This document shows positions 1-7,768 of a DNA stretch of 64,000 bases, piece after piece. Positions within the stretch are counted from its first letter, which is position 1, and each line of letters starts with the position of its first letter. This stretch comes from Paeniglutamicibacter sulfureus (GTDB lineage Bacteria > Actinomycetota > Actinomycetes > Actinomycetales > Micrococcaceae), in contig NZ_JAULBL010000002.1 in the NCBI RefSeq assembly GCF_030512175.1, positions 1,982,149 through 2,046,148 of the forward strand, written 5' to 3'. Under the pieces are notes generated by a model. That model made no database searches and had not been told where the DNA came from. It saw only the letters and a program-made list of their open reading frames with translations. The position numbers and the translations under genes were made by a program.

Positions 1-345
1 TTCATCCTGGAAGTCGCGCTATTGGGCGCACTGGGCATCTGGGCCATGACGATGCTGCCCTTCAGCCCCCTCGTGGCCGTCATCATCGCAGTGCTGCCCG
101 TATTCATTTTCTGGGCACTCTTCATGTCGCCAAAGGCAAACTTGCGATTGCCACAGCCATACCACGCGGTAGTGGCCCACCTGCTCTTTGCCACGGGTGC
201 CGGATTGCTCGCCATTGCCGGTCAGCCGGTGCTGGCCGTGTGCATGGGTGTACTGACGGCTATCAGCCTGGCATTGACGGTGGCTGTCCGGGGCCAGAAC
301 GTGGAGAGTCGCAAGAAGGCTACCGGCCGCCGCGCTGCGCGCTAA
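1..345 (+). CDS. YrdB family (DUF2568) small membrane protein, 5'-truncated by window edge
   Basis: The frame is open from base 1 and ends with TAA, so the real start lies outside the window. The visible 114 residues are almost entirely hydrophobic, with about four short membrane segments separated by small loops and a basic Arg/Lys tail. The segment around FWALFMSPKANLRLP resembles the conserved core of the DUF2568/YrdB family as I remember it; the function of that family is unknown. The gene runs toward the crcB pair (convergent). A TTG at base 22 is an internal candidate start, but the sequence before it also encodes family-like hydrophobic residues. Family assignment is moderately sure. 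Confidence 0.7.
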   Translation, partial: FILEVALLGALGIWAMTMLPFSPLVAVIIAVLPVFIFWALFMSPKANLRLPQPYHAVVAHLLFATGAGLLAIAGQPVLAVCMGVLTAISLALTVAVRGQNVESRKKATGRRAAR

Positions 346-404
346 TGTGTGTGGCTCCGGCTAGGACCTCCGCGGAGAGTCCCGGTAGGGTTGCACAGTG
401 GGGT

Positions 405-845
405 TCAGGGCAGCAACGTCGCCGCGAGTCCTCCGAACACACCGGCTGCAAGCCCGGCACCGAAGGTCAGGCCCAGGTAGGAGACGGCCATGGCGCGGTT
501 GCCAGAGCGCCACAACGACACCGCGGCCACCATGAAGGTGCTCATGGTGCTCAAGCCGCCGCCAATGCCCAGGATCAATGCCATGACCAGTAAGCCCGGT
601 ACCCAGGACAGGCTGCCCGCGGCCCAGTCAACCCCGTGGTTGTTCGCCCAGGAAGACGCGGCACCCACCAGGAAACATGCTGCGGTGTTTGCGGCCAAGA
701 TGCCCAGTGGGAAGATCCCGCCGCCGGACCCGGCCCTGCGATGCTGGGCGCCGGAGACGGAAATGTCCAGTACGTAGCGACCCAGGGCACCGATGGCGCC
801 AGCCAGCGCAATGACCAGGAATCCGCCCATGCCCCATGAGCTCAT
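405..845 (-). CDS. crcB: Fluoride efflux channel subunit CrcB/FluC (second copy)
   Basis: A 146-residue, four-helix membrane protein of the CrcB/Fluc family, which forms dual-topology dimers that export fluoride. The start GAIGALGRYVLD matches the family's GxxGAxxRY opening motif, and NTAACFLVG matches the central Asn-containing segment. The usual TTFSTF phenylalanine-box motif is diverged here to LSTMSTF, so part of the pore lining has changed. Its ATG overlaps the TGA of the upstream crcB copy in an ATGA junction, which implies translational coupling. Tandem, non-identical crcB copies usually build heterodimers in Gram-positive bacteria (established knowledge); that this pair does so is inferred. 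The longer open frame upstream is only the shadow of the other copy. Confidence 0.88.
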   Translation of the reverse strand: MSSWGMGGFLVIALAGAIGALGRYVLDISVSGAQHRRAGSGGGIFPLGILAANTAACFLVGAASSWANNHGVDWAAGSLSWVPGLLVMALILGIGGGLSTMSTFMVAAVSLWRSGNRAMAVSYLGLTFGAGLAAGVFGGLAATLLP

Positions 846-1345
846 GGTGCACCCCCGCAGTCCTGATCCGCGTCGGGTGGCGATGCCTGAACCGCCTGTG
901 CCGACTTTTGGCGGGCAACCAGGGCGCGCTCGACCCACCACATCGATGCCCATGCGGCAGCAGCACAGAGTGCCAGGGATGCGACCAGATCCAGCGCGGC
1001 CCGGGCCGGGGTGGAACCCAGCGCAAAAAGGACCAGCGCCGAAAAGGTGGTGAAGGCCCCAAGGAATCCGGTGCCGACCCCAGCGCGCAGCCAACCTGGA
1101 GCGCGGCGGGTGATCTGCCAGTAACTGGTCAGCGCAGCCAAGGCAGCGGTGCCGGCGACGTTGATGGCCAAGGTAGTGGCCGGGAAGCCCGGGGCATCAG
1201 GGAACCAGAGTCCAAGCCCCACGCGCAGGGCTGCACCGCAGAAACCGCCCACGGCCACGGCAACCAGGTTTACTCCGTGGGCGCGCGACGTCGACTCGGC
1301 TGGCCTTGTGGTGCCCACGCCGGTTGGTCCGTTCGGTGCGCCCAC
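842..1345 (-). CDS. crcB: Fluoride efflux channel subunit CrcB/FluC (first copy)
   Basis: A CrcB/Fluc channel subunit of about 167 residues. After a hydrophilic N-terminal stretch it shows GGFCGAALRVGLG, the Asn segment AINVAGTAALAAL and an intact phenylalanine box GFLGAFTTFSALV. No ATG is suitably placed. The frame stays open far into the regulator gene upstream. I chose the GTG at 1345 because GAGGAACGG lies 10-12 bases before it. Other GTG codons nearer 1318 are possible, and family homology only begins near 1273. The gene sits immediately behind the DtxR-type regulator and ahead of the second crcB copy, with 4 bases of overlap, so all are probably one transcript. The family call is firm; the start is not. 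Confidence 0.82.
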   Translation of the reverse strand: MGAPNGPTGVGTTRPAESTSRAHGVNLVAVAVGGFCGAALRVGLGLWFPDAPGFPATTLAINVAGTAALAALTSYWQITRRAPGWLRAGVGTGFLGAFTTFSALVLFALGSTPARAALDLVASLALCAAAAWASMWWVERALVARQKSAQAVQASPPDADQDCGGAP

Positions 1346-1368
1346 GTCAGGTTCCCGTTCCTCGGCGG

Positions 1369-2010
1369 CTATGCACCATGGGGTGCCGGAAGCACCCACA
1401 GCATGGTCGCGTCGATGTTGCTGAGCTCCGGGTGGGGCAACACGATGGTGCTGCCGGGGGAGATGCCCAAATCGGTGCACCGACGCAGCAGCTCCGGATC
1501 TTCGTCGCTGATTCGGCACAGGATCGCCAGGGTCGGGGATCCGTTCGCCTCGAAGCGGTCGAGCCGGATGGCCGGCGGCATCTCCAGGGTGCCGTCGGGG
1601 CCGGGGATCGGGTCGCCGTGCGGATCCGCTGCCGGGTGCCCCAGCCGCGCGGCCAGGGCCTCGATGAAGCGGGTGGAAACGGTGTGCTCGAGCAGTTCGG
1701 CCTCCTCATGCACCTCGTCCCAGCCGTAGTCGAGCTCATCGAGCAGGAACGTCTCAATCAGGCGGTGCCGGCGCACCACGCTCAACGCAGCCAGGCGGCC
1801 CGAATCGGTGAACGTGATGGCCCCGTAGCGCGGGTGGACCATCAGGCCCTTGCCGGCGAGCTTGGACACCATCGCGGTGGCCGAAGCCGGGGCAACTCCT
1901 AGCTGTGCGGCAATGGTGCCGGTGGTGACCGGGTCGTCTTCCCACTCGGTCAGCGAATAGAGCGCCTTGAGGTAGTTTTCCTCGCTGGAGGTCAGGCGTG
2001 TCGGGAGCAT
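1369..2010 (-). CDS. DtxR-family metal-dependent transcriptional regulator, MntR/SirR-like
   Basis: A 213-residue DtxR-family repressor. Residues 1-70 form the winged helix-turn-helix (GTIAAQLGVAPASATAMVSKL is the recognition region), 75-140 the dimerisation and metal-binding domain, and the C-terminus an SH3/FeoA-like domain. In the metal site the sequence reads EEAELLEH: the position that is Cys in iron sensors such as IdeR/DtxR is Glu here, giving the E-x2-E-H pattern of manganese sensors (MntR). That argues for Mn rather than Fe sensing, an inference from a few residues. The ATG shares one base with the TGA of hisN (TGATG), so it is translationally coupled. Its targets cannot be told from this window; the adjoining crcB pair is not a usual DtxR-family target. 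Confidence 0.88.
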   Translation of the reverse strand: MLPTRLTSSEENYLKALYSLTEWEDDPVTTGTIAAQLGVAPASATAMVSKLAGKGLMVHPRYGAITFTDSGRLAALSVVRRHRLIETFLLDELDYGWDEVHEEAELLEHTVSTRFIEALAARLGHPAADPHGDPIPGPDGTLEMPPAIRLDRFEANGSPTLAILCRISDEDPELLRRCTDLGISPGSTIVLPHPELSNIDATMLWVLPAPHGA

Positions 2011-2810
2011 CAGCGGCCCAGGTTCAGGATTTCCAGTGCGGCGTCGTGGACCAGGCCGTTGCTGGCCACGGCGTTTCCACCGTTGCAGCCCTCAACGCCC
2101 TCGACTGAGGTGAAGCGGCCGCCGGCCTCGCGGATAATGGGCACCAGTGCGGCCATGTCGTAGAGGTTCAGTTCGGGTTCGCAGGCCAGGTCGACGGCGC
2201 CCTCGGCCACCATGCAATAGGACCAGAAGTCGCCATAGGCGCGCGTGCGCCACAGGGCGTCGGTGAGGTTGAGCATGTTCTGCAGCTGGTCGCGCTCCTT
2301 CCAGCCGGAGAGCGAGGAATACGACAGCGAGGCGTCCTCGAGCTTGGCCACCGAGGAGACTTTCAGCTTGTGGGCACTGGCCATGGAGCGGCCGGTGTAG
2401 GCGCCCATGTCCTTGGCCGCCCACCAGCGCCGGTTCAGCGCCGGTGCGGAGACCAGGCCGACGACGGGCTCACCGTCGTCGATCAACGCGATCAGCGTGG
2501 CCCACACCGGGACACCGCGCACGAAGTTCTTGGTCCCGTCAATGGGGTCGATGACCCAGTGCCGGGTGGACTTGCCGGTGGTGCCGAATTCCTCGCCGGT
2601 GATGGCGTCGCGCGGCCGGGCACGGGAGATGTGCGACCGGATGGCTTCCTCCGCCGCCTTGTCGGCATCCGAGACCGGGGTCAAATCGGGCTTGGTCTCC
2701 ACCACCAGGTCCACGGCGTTGAAGCGCGAAAGGGTCAGGGCGTCGACCGAGTCGGCAATGACGTGGGCCAGGCGCAGGTCATCGTTGTAGGTCATGACAT
2801 CGGTTTTCAT
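2010..2810 (-). CDS. hisN: Inositol monophosphatase family protein, probable histidinol-phosphatase HisN
   Basis: A 266-residue Mg-dependent phosphatase of the IMPase fold. The metal-binding motifs are visible: GEEFG with the first Glu, [12 protein letters not shown] (DPxDGT) and, toward the C-terminus, [16 protein letters not shown]. In actinobacteria this subgroup completes histidine synthesis by dephosphorylating histidinol phosphate. An inositol-phosphatase role is the alternative, but the position next to rsgA and aroA is the usual one for hisN. The start is ATG at 2810 (a second ATG at 2795 is possible). The gene follows rsgA after about 115 bases and is coupled to the downstream regulator. 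The larger open frame extending upstream is a shadow of rsgA. Confidence 0.87.
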   Translation of the reverse strand: MKTDVMTYNDDLRLAHVIADSVDALTLSRFNAVDLVVETKPDLTPVSDADKAAEEAIRSHISRARPRDAITGEEFGTTGKSTRHWVIDPIDGTKNFVRGVPVWATLIALIDDGEPVVGLVSAPALNRRWWAAKDMGAYTGRSMASAHKLKVSSVAKLEDASLSYSSLSGWKERDQLQNMLNLTDALWRTRAYGDFWSYCMVAEGAVDLACEPELNLYDMAALVPIIREAGGRFTSVEGVEGCNGGNAVASNGLVHDAALEILNLGR

Positions 2811-2925
2811 ACCCTCAAACCTATCCCACGAGGCGGCGGCAGCACTGCAAGATGTCGGTACGGCGGCGTCACGTGATGCCCGGCCGCACCGTGGTGTGGG
2901 CTGGGGCACCATCGGGCCCGCGCTG

Positions 2926-4029
2926 CTAGGCGGTGCCCAGTTCCTTGGCCTCTGCGGTTTCGTCCTGTCCGAGCAACCGGCGGAAGGATTCGAGCCGGGC
3001 GATGCCCACCGGGCCCGCTTCCCCGGAGGCGACCCACGCATCGAGGGCGCACTGCGGCTCGGCGGCCTTGTGGGTGCAGCCGCGGGCGCACTTGTTGGCG
3101 ATCGGGACCAGGTCGTCGAAGGCGTTGAGGATGTTTTCCGGGTCCACCAGCGCGAGCCCGAAGGAGCGGATGCCGGGGGTGTCGATGATCCAGGAACCGG
3201 CCGGCGCGTCGTCGATGCGCAGTGCCAGCGCGGAGGAAGAGGTGTGTCGGCCGCGGCCGGTGACGGCGTTGACGTTGCCGGTGGCCCGCTGCGCCCCGGT
3301 GAGGGCGTTGACCAGGGTGGACTTGCCCACGCCCGAGTGCCCGATGACCACCGAGACCTTGGAGGCCAGATGCTCGCGCAATTCCTCCACCGGGGTGCCG
3401 GCCAGGCGTGCCGAGAGCCCGTCGGCCGAGCGTGCGTCGATGCCGGTGGCCGATTCGTCGGTGGTGCGCGAGACGACGATGTCGATGTCCAGGTGCCGGT
3501 AGTTCTCCAGGAACGGCTCGGGGTCGCGCACATCGGCCTTGGTGATGCACAGCAGCGGATGGATCCCCGCGTCGAAGGCGGCGACGATGGCCCTGTCGAT
3601 GAATCCGGTGCGTGGCTCCGGGTTCGCTGCCGCCACCACGATGACCAGCTGGTCCACGTTGGCCACCACGACTCGCTCCACCGGATCGGTGTCATCGGCG
3701 CTGCGGCGCAGCAGGGTGCTGCGGTCCTCGATGCGCACCAGCCGAGCCAGCGTGTCGGGCTCCCCGGAGGTGTCGCCCACCAGCGCCACGAAATCCCCTG
3801 GCACCACCGGGTTGCGGCGCAACTCGCGGGCGCGGGCGGCAATCACGATCCGCTCCTCGGGGGTGTCCTCGTCGAGGATGGCCCGGTAGCGGCCGCGGTC
3901 CACCGTGATGATCCGGCCGATGAGCGCATCCTCGTAGGCGGGGCGGTCCTTGGTGCGGGGGCGTGATCCCTTTTTGTTGGGGCGGATGCGGACATCCGAT
4001 TCATCCCATTCCCGTGCGTTGCGTGTCAT
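2926..4029 (-). CDS. rsgA: Small ribosomal subunit biogenesis GTPase RsgA
   Basis: A 367-residue circularly permuted GTPase that checks late 30S subunit maturation. In order: an N-terminal OB-fold (residues about 35-110), then the permuted G-domain with G4 TKAD, G1 [14 protein letters not shown] and G3 [10 protein letters not shown], and a C-terminal zinc-binding segment beginning [14 protein letters not shown]. The permuted order G4-G1-G3 is diagnostic. ATG at 4029 lies 4 bases after the aroA stop, so the two are cotranscribed. The start was chosen at [12 protein letters not shown], which fits the family's length; the upstream in-frame extension overlaps aroA in another frame and is discarded. 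Confidence 0.96.
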   Translation of the reverse strand: MTRNAREWDESDVRIRPNKKGSRPRTKDRPAYEDALIGRIITVDRGRYRAILDEDTPEERIVIAARARELRRNPVVPGDFVALVGDTSGEPDTLARLVRIEDRSTLLRRSADDTDPVERVVVANVDQLVIVVAAANPEPRTGFIDRAIVAAFDAGIHPLLCITKADVRDPEPFLENYRHLDIDIVVSRTTDESATGIDARSADGLSARLAGTPVEELREHLASKVSVVIGHSGVGKSTLVNALTGAQRATGNVNAVTGRGRHTSSSALALRIDDAPAGSWIIDTPGIRSFGLALVDPENILNAFDDLVPIANKCARGCTHKAAEPQCALDAWVASGEAGPVGIARLESFRRLLGQDETAEAKELGTA

Positions 4030-4033
4030 GTGC

Positions 4034-5359
4034 TTAGCGTGAGGCCTTCCCGCTGGCGGCCAGCGTGGTCCAAAGTGTGGGGAAATCGGGCATGGTCTTG
4101 GCGGTGGTCGCGATGTCAACGACCTCCACCCCGGGAACCGCCAGGCCGATGATGGCACCGGCGGTGGCCATGCGGTGGTCGGCATAGGTGGCGAAGCTGC
4201 CGCCGTGCAAGGGGGCGGGTTCGATGAGCAGTCCGTCCTCCAGCTCGGTGACCCTGCCGCCGAGGTTGTTGATCTCGGTGGCGAGCGCGGCGAGCCTGTC
4301 GGTCTCGTGCCCGCGCAGGTGCGCGATGCCGGTCAGCCGGGACGTGCCGGTCGCCAGAGCGCAGATGGCCGCCAGCGTCGGGGCGAGTTCGGACGAGTCG
4401 GCATAGTCGATGCCCGAAATCTCTGCGGGACCCGTGAGCTGGAGCGTGCCGTCCTGGTGGTGCGTGATGCGCGCGCCCATGCGGGTGAGGATGGTGCGCC
4501 ACTGGTCCCCGACCTGGGTGGTGGTGCTTGGCCAGTGCGGGATGCGCACGGTGCCGCCGGTGACCATGGCCGCTGCCAGGAACGGCCCGGCGTTGGAGAG
4601 ATCCGGTTCCATGGTGCGTTCGAAGGCGCGGATCCTGCCGGGTTCGACCCTCCAGCTGCGCTCGTCGGGGCGGGTGATGACGACGCCGAGCTCGCGCAGG
4701 GTCTGCACCGTCATCTCGATGTGGTCCGGGCTGGCGATGCGTCCCTCCGCGGCGACGATCTCCACCCCGTGCGTGGTGCGTGGGGCCACCAGCATCAAGG
4801 CGCTGATGAACTGCGAGGAACCGGAGGCGTCGATTTCGATGCGCCCGCCTGCCAGGGATCCGGTGCCGTTGACCGTTGCCGGAAGCAGCCCGGGTTCCCC
4901 GTGCCCGGTGACCTGGACCCCGAGGTCGGAAAGGGCGGTGAGCACCGGGGCCATCGGGCGCAGGCGCGCGTGCGGGTCCCCGTCGAAGGTGAAGGAGCCG
5001 CGCGCCAGTGCCGCCAGCGGCGGGACGAAGCGCATGACGGTTCCGGCCAGGCCGCAGTCGATGTCGACCTGGCCCATCTGCGCCTCCAGGTCCATCGGGG
5101 TGATACGCAGCTGGACGGTGCCGTCGGGGGAGTCGACGCTTTCGATGCCGGTGCCCAGGGCGCGCAGGGCGGCGATCATCAGGTCCGAGTCGCGGGAGGC
5201 CAGCGCGTTGGAAATGCGCGAGGGCCCGTCGGCCAGGGCGGCGAGCAGCAAGTACCTGTTGGTCAACGACTTGGACGCCGGGACGATGACGGTGCCGTCA
5301 ACGGGTTGTGCGGGGTGCGGGGCGTCCCACGTGGTGTCCATGGTGTCTTGGTTGCTCAA
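4034..5359 (-). CDS. aroA: 3-phosphoshikimate 1-carboxyvinyltransferase (EPSP synthase)
   Basis: A 441-residue EPSP synthase, the sixth step of the shikimate pathway, joining shikimate-3-phosphate and phosphoenolpyruvate. Visible motifs are PASKSLTNRYLLLAALA near the N-terminus (S3P and PEP binding), the Gly-rich segment GLAGTVMRF, ASGSSQFISALML, and EPDLSNAGPFLAAA in the second domain. I take the TTG at 5359 as the start because GGAGG stands 6 bases before it. The ATG at 5341 has no ribosome-binding site and would trim six residues. First gene of a leftward aroA-rsgA-hisN-regulator-crcB-crcB run, and divergent from sigH across 366 bases, an arrangement shared with mycobacteria. Confidence 0.96.
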   Translation of the reverse strand: MSNQDTMDTTWDAPHPAQPVDGTVIVPASKSLTNRYLLLAALADGPSRISNALASRDSDLMIAALRALGTGIESVDSPDGTVQLRITPMDLEAQMGQVDIDCGLAGTVMRFVPPLAALARGSFTFDGDPHARLRPMAPVLTALSDLGVQVTGHGEPGLLPATVNGTGSLAGGRIEIDASGSSQFISALMLVAPRTTHGVEIVAAEGRIASPDHIEMTVQTLRELGVVITRPDERSWRVEPGRIRAFERTMEPDLSNAGPFLAAAMVTGGTVRIPHWPSTTTQVGDQWRTILTRMGARITHHQDGTLQLTGPAEISGIDYADSSELAPTLAAICALATGTSRLTGIAHLRGHETDRLAALATEINNLGGRVTELEDGLLIEPAPLHGGSFATYADHRMATAGAIIGLAVPGVEVVDIATTAKTMPDFPTLWTTLAASGKASR

Positions 5360-5725
5360 CGGCTGCCTCCGGGTGTCAAGGGTGGGGGGTGTGCCGCGGG
5401 ACGGGCGGCGGTGATTGGGGGAGTGGGAATGTGGGTGTCATGGTCGGTGGCGGCGCCGTTGCCGCCGATCGTTGTTTGACGGCCGTGTGCCGCCAAAAGC
5501 TTGCTCATCGGGTGCAGGCATTCGGTGCGGTGCGCGGCACCGGGGCCGTGCGCCGGGAAAATGCTTTCCCCCGTGGCCCCAATTCTAGCCGCAGGAGGCT
5601 ACCGCCGGTGGAATAGAGTCGCGCCCTTGCGTGTTACCTCCTATGTGGCACGTTTGCTGCGTTGCGGAACGCAGAGGGCGGTGTCATGGGCAAGAGAACC
5701 AACCATGGCAAGAAGCGGAGGACTT
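5360..5725. other. Divergent aroA/sigH regulatory spacer
   Basis: No gene is seen in these 366 bases. The spacer holds the SigH-type promoter at 5610-5635, a possible minus-strand -10 (TAGAAT, complement of 5582-5587) that could serve aroA though I see no good -35, and a 6+6 base palindrome with a 4-base loop at 5555-5570 (GGGAAA atgc TTTCCC). The remainder is GC-rich without obvious structure. Confidence 0.5.
5610..5635 (+). promoter_or_regulatory. SigH/SigR-type promoter upstream of sigH (autoregulation)
   Basis: GGAATA at 5610-5615, then exactly 17 bases, then GTT at 5633-5635 followed by A. This is the published consensus of the SigH (mycobacteria) / SigR (Streptomyces) regulon, GGAAY-N17/18-GTT. 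It lies about 90 bases before the preferred start of the sigma gene, so sigH probably drives its own transcription under thiol or heat stress, as its orthologues do. The match is seen directly; use is inferred. Confidence 0.8.
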
Positions 5726-6445
5726 ATGGGAGTACTGCTGGCGGAATCCCCGGCCCCGAGCGAACCCCGGCTGCGCGTAGACTTGGCCGTGATGACCGAG
5801 AATATACAGGGCACCGACACTGTACCGGTAGCCAATGAGACCGAAGCACAACGGCGCGAGCGCTTCGAACGCGACGCGCTGCAATATGTCGACCAGCTCT
5901 ACTCCGCGGCGATGCGCATGGCGCGCAACCCCACGGACGCCGAGGACCTGGTCCAGGAGGCCTACACCAAGGCGTATTCGGCCTTCCACCAGTACAAGCC
6001 CGGGACGAACCTAAAGGCCTGGCTGTACCGGATCCTGACCAACACGTACATCAACCTCTACCGCAAGCGTCAACGCGAGCCATTGCGCACCGGGACCGAC
6101 ACCGTCGAGGACTGGCAAATGGCCAAGGCCGCGGAGCACACCCCGGCCGGGCTGCGTTCGGCCGAGGTCGAGGCCCTTGACCACCTGCCGGACTCGGACG
6201 TGAAGAACGCGTTGCAGTCGATTGCCGAGGAGTTCCGGTTGGCGGTGTACTTCGTGGACGTCGAAGGTTTCCCCTACAAGGATGCCGCCGAGATCCTCGG
6301 TGTACCGATCGGCACGGTGATGTCACGGCTACACAGGGGCCGTAAACAATTGCGAGAATTGCTCGCCGACTACGCGCACGAACGCGGCATCGGTGCAGCA
6401 CCAAAGACACAAGGGGCACCCACGCCCGGAGCGGAGAAGAAATAA
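5726..6445 (+). CDS. sigH: ECF RNA polymerase sigma factor, SigH/SigR type (disulfide and heat stress)
   Basis: A 239-residue group 4 sigma factor with region 2 ([19 protein letters not shown], then [20 protein letters not shown]) and region 4 ([37 protein letters not shown]) and an extended N- and C-terminus typical of SigH. SigH/SigR directs thioredoxin, mycothiol and chaperone genes. The start ATG 5726 has GGAGG 4 bases upstream; ATG 5705 and ATG 5791 are alternatives, and orthologues are known to use more than one start. The stop TAA shares a base with the ATG of the anti-sigma gene (TAATG), so the two are translationally coupled. A consensus SigH promoter precedes it. Confidence 0.95.
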   Translation: MGVLLAESPAPSEPRLRVDLAVMTENIQGTDTVPVANETEAQRRERFERDALQYVDQLYSAAMRMARNPTDAEDLVQEAYTKAYSAFHQYKPGTNLKAWLYRILTNTYINLYRKRQREPLRTGTDTVEDWQMAKAAEHTPAGLRSAEVEALDHLPDSDVKNALQSIAEEFRLAVYFVDVEGFPYKDAAEILGVPIGTVMSRLHRGRKQLRELLADYAHERGIGAAPKTQGAPTPGAEKK

Positions 6446-6711
6446 TGGGTGACTGCCATTCGCTGGGCGACTGCGACGACAATCGCATCGTCCGCCTCTA
6501 CGAGTACCTTGACGGTGCGCTGTCGCTGAAGGATCTCAACGAGGTCAAGGCACACCTGGAGCATTGTGAGGAATGCGCCGAGGAGTACGACTTGGAGTGC
6601 ATCATCCGCTCCGTTGTGCGCCGCAGCTGCCAGGAAATCGCGCCCGACACGTTGAAGTCGAAGATCATCACGCGGATTTCCGAGATCCGCGTGGAATCCG
6701 GCCACGCCTAG
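6445..6711 (+). CDS. rshA: Zinc-binding redox-sensing anti-sigma factor (RshA/RsrA type)
   Basis: An 88-residue ZAS-family anti-sigma factor. It carries the complete redox motif H37-x3-C41-x2-C44 (HLEHCEEC) plus an early Cys pair at C4 and C10 and a late Cys near residue 61. In the family, zinc held by these residues is released when the cysteines form a disulfide, which frees SigH. The gene is coupled to sigH by the TAATG overlap, and a strong hairpin terminator follows 28 bases after its stop. Annotation pipelines often call this the mycothiol system anti-sigma-R factor. Confidence 0.94.
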   Translation: MGDCHSLGDCDDNRIVRLYEYLDGALSLKDLNEVKAHLEHCEECAEEYDLECIIRSVVRRSCQEIAPDTLKSKIITRISEIRVESGHA

Positions 6712-6738
6712 GGGCTACTGGCCCGTCCGACACACGTC

Positions 6739-6793
6739 AAAAGGGCCGGACCCCGGTTCGCCATCTTTCGATGGTTCCGGGGTCCGGCCCTTT
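6739..6793. terminator. Bidirectional hairpin terminator between rshA and bL37
   Basis: Perfect 17-base inverted repeat: AAAGGGCCGGACCCCGG (6740-6756) and its complement (6777-6793), with a 20-base loop that itself contains CCATC/GATGG. The A-run on the left and T-run on the right fit termination in both directions for the convergent genes. Confidence 0.85.
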
Positions 6794-6840
6794 CGCAGTT
6801 AACATTCCTGCCCGGTTTTCACCGGGCCGGAGGCAGCTGT

Positions 6841-6915
6841 TTAGGTGTTGGGGCGCTTGCCGTGGTTGGCGCCGCCGCGCTTGCGATCCTTACGCTTACG
6901 TGATCGTTTGCTCAT
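6841..6915 (-). CDS. Ribosomal protein bL37 (24 residues)
   Basis: The 24-codon frame reads MSKRSRKRKDRK then RGGANHGKRPNT and stop, with GGAG 9-12 bases before the ATG. It is very basic and matches the bL37 protein that was first seen as unassigned density in the mycobacterial 50S subunit; the C-terminal ANHGKRPN is what I recognise. Such genes are below most gene-finder length limits and are often missing from annotations. It converges on sigH-rshA across a shared terminator. The reading frame and ribosome-binding site are seen directly; the family call is from memory of the sequence and strongly supported by the ending. Confidence 0.88.
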   Translation of the reverse strand: MSKRSRKRKDRKRGGANHGKRPNT

Positions 6916-7017
6916 GTGAGGACTCCTTTGTGATCTTGGTCCCAGGTTGGACTTCGTCCAGTCTGCCACACCCGCGAACCCGGACCCAACAACCGGTGCC
7001 GTCGCCGCGGGAAAATC

Positions 7018-7623
7018 TCAGCTGGCGCCGGGTTCCGGCAGCCCCAGCCAGGTGTACCAGCCGCGGTGCAGCACCAGCCAGGCCATCAGCCCGTAGCCTG
7101 CCTGCCCTGGCAACCCGCCGTTCACCGACAGGTCATTGCGCCACTGCGCGTGGTTCTGCAGCGGGGTGAAGGTGTCGACGTAATGGTGCTTGCGGCGCGT
7201 GGCCACGTCCGCGTACACGTGGGAGAGCTCGGCGAGGCGGGCGTTGCGCTCGGGATCCAGTCCCGGGGCCGGGCCCACGACCAGGGCCTTGATGCTCATT
7301 TGCGAGGCGGAATCCAGGATGTTGGCCAGGTTCAGCCGGCTGCGCGCGGTGGACAGGCCCAGGTCCAGGTCCCGGTCCGAAAGCGCGATAATCAGGCGGT
7401 TGTCGACGTTGTCGCCGAAACGGCGTGACGCCTCGTCGAACCAGCGGGTGCTCAGGGCCTCGGATCCCTCTCCGGGGGCAGCGAGCGTGTAGCTCTCGAT
7501 GCGGACGTCGGTGTTCGAGGTGCGTGCCAGCACCCGGCCGTACCAGCCCAGGGCCCGCGGGTCCCCGTGTCCGGCCAGGAGCTCGTCGCCGATGGCGGTA
7601 AGTCGAATAGTGCGGTAATCCAC
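7018..7623 (-). CDS. SGNH/GDSL-type hydrolase
   Basis: A 201-residue protein with the block I motif AIGDELLAG (GDE in place of GDS), a block III-like region ALSDRDLDLG, and a late segment GGLPGQAGYGLMAWLV where the catalytic His of block V would be. The nucleophile Ser position of GDSL is Glu here, and the usual Asp-x-x-His near the end is not evident. It therefore belongs to a GDSL-like subgroup common in actinobacteria whose activity is uncertain. Start is GTG at 7623 with GAAAGG upstream. It stands alone, downstream of kgd on the same strand and separated from it by terminator hairpins. Confidence 0.7.
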   Translation of the reverse strand: MDYRTIRLTAIGDELLAGHGDPRALGWYGRVLARTSNTDVRIESYTLAAPGEGSEALSTRWFDEASRRFGDNVDNRLIIALSDRDLDLGLSTARSRLNLANILDSASQMSIKALVVGPAPGLDPERNARLAELSHVYADVATRRKHHYVDTFTPLQNHAQWRNDLSVNGGLPGQAGYGLMAWLVLHRGWYTWLGLPEPGAS

Positions 7624-7677
7624 GAATGACCTTTCTCAGGGCGCGTACCAAACAACACTAGCAGTCGGTTAAGCGAC

Positions 7678-7712
7678 CTCGGGGCGGGACACCGTCAGTG
7701 TCCCGCCCCGAG
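7678..7712 (-). terminator. Hairpin terminator after kgd
   Basis: Perfect 15-base inverted repeat, CTCGGGGCGGGACAC (7678-7692) and its complement (7698-7712), with a 5-base loop, in the spacer downstream of the kgd stop. It has no clear T-run but is very stable. Confidence 0.75.
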
Positions 7713-7722
7713 GGAGGGTATT

Positions 7723-7758
7723 CACGCGCGGAGCCCAGCGAAGTGGACTCCGCGCGTG
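7723..7758 (-). terminator. Second hairpin in the kgd 3' spacer
   Basis: Inverted repeat CACGCGCGGAG (7723-7733) with CTCCGCGCGTG (7748-7758) and a 14-base loop, placed between the kgd stop codon and the stronger hairpin at 7678-7712. The two probably act in series as one termination or 3'-end protection region. Confidence 0.6.
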
Positions 7759-7768
7759 TCGTGCTGCC

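Noticed and set aside
2010-3842. Single 610-residue minus-strand protein
   Set aside because: Only the part from 2810 on is hisN; upstream is a wrong frame of rsgA.
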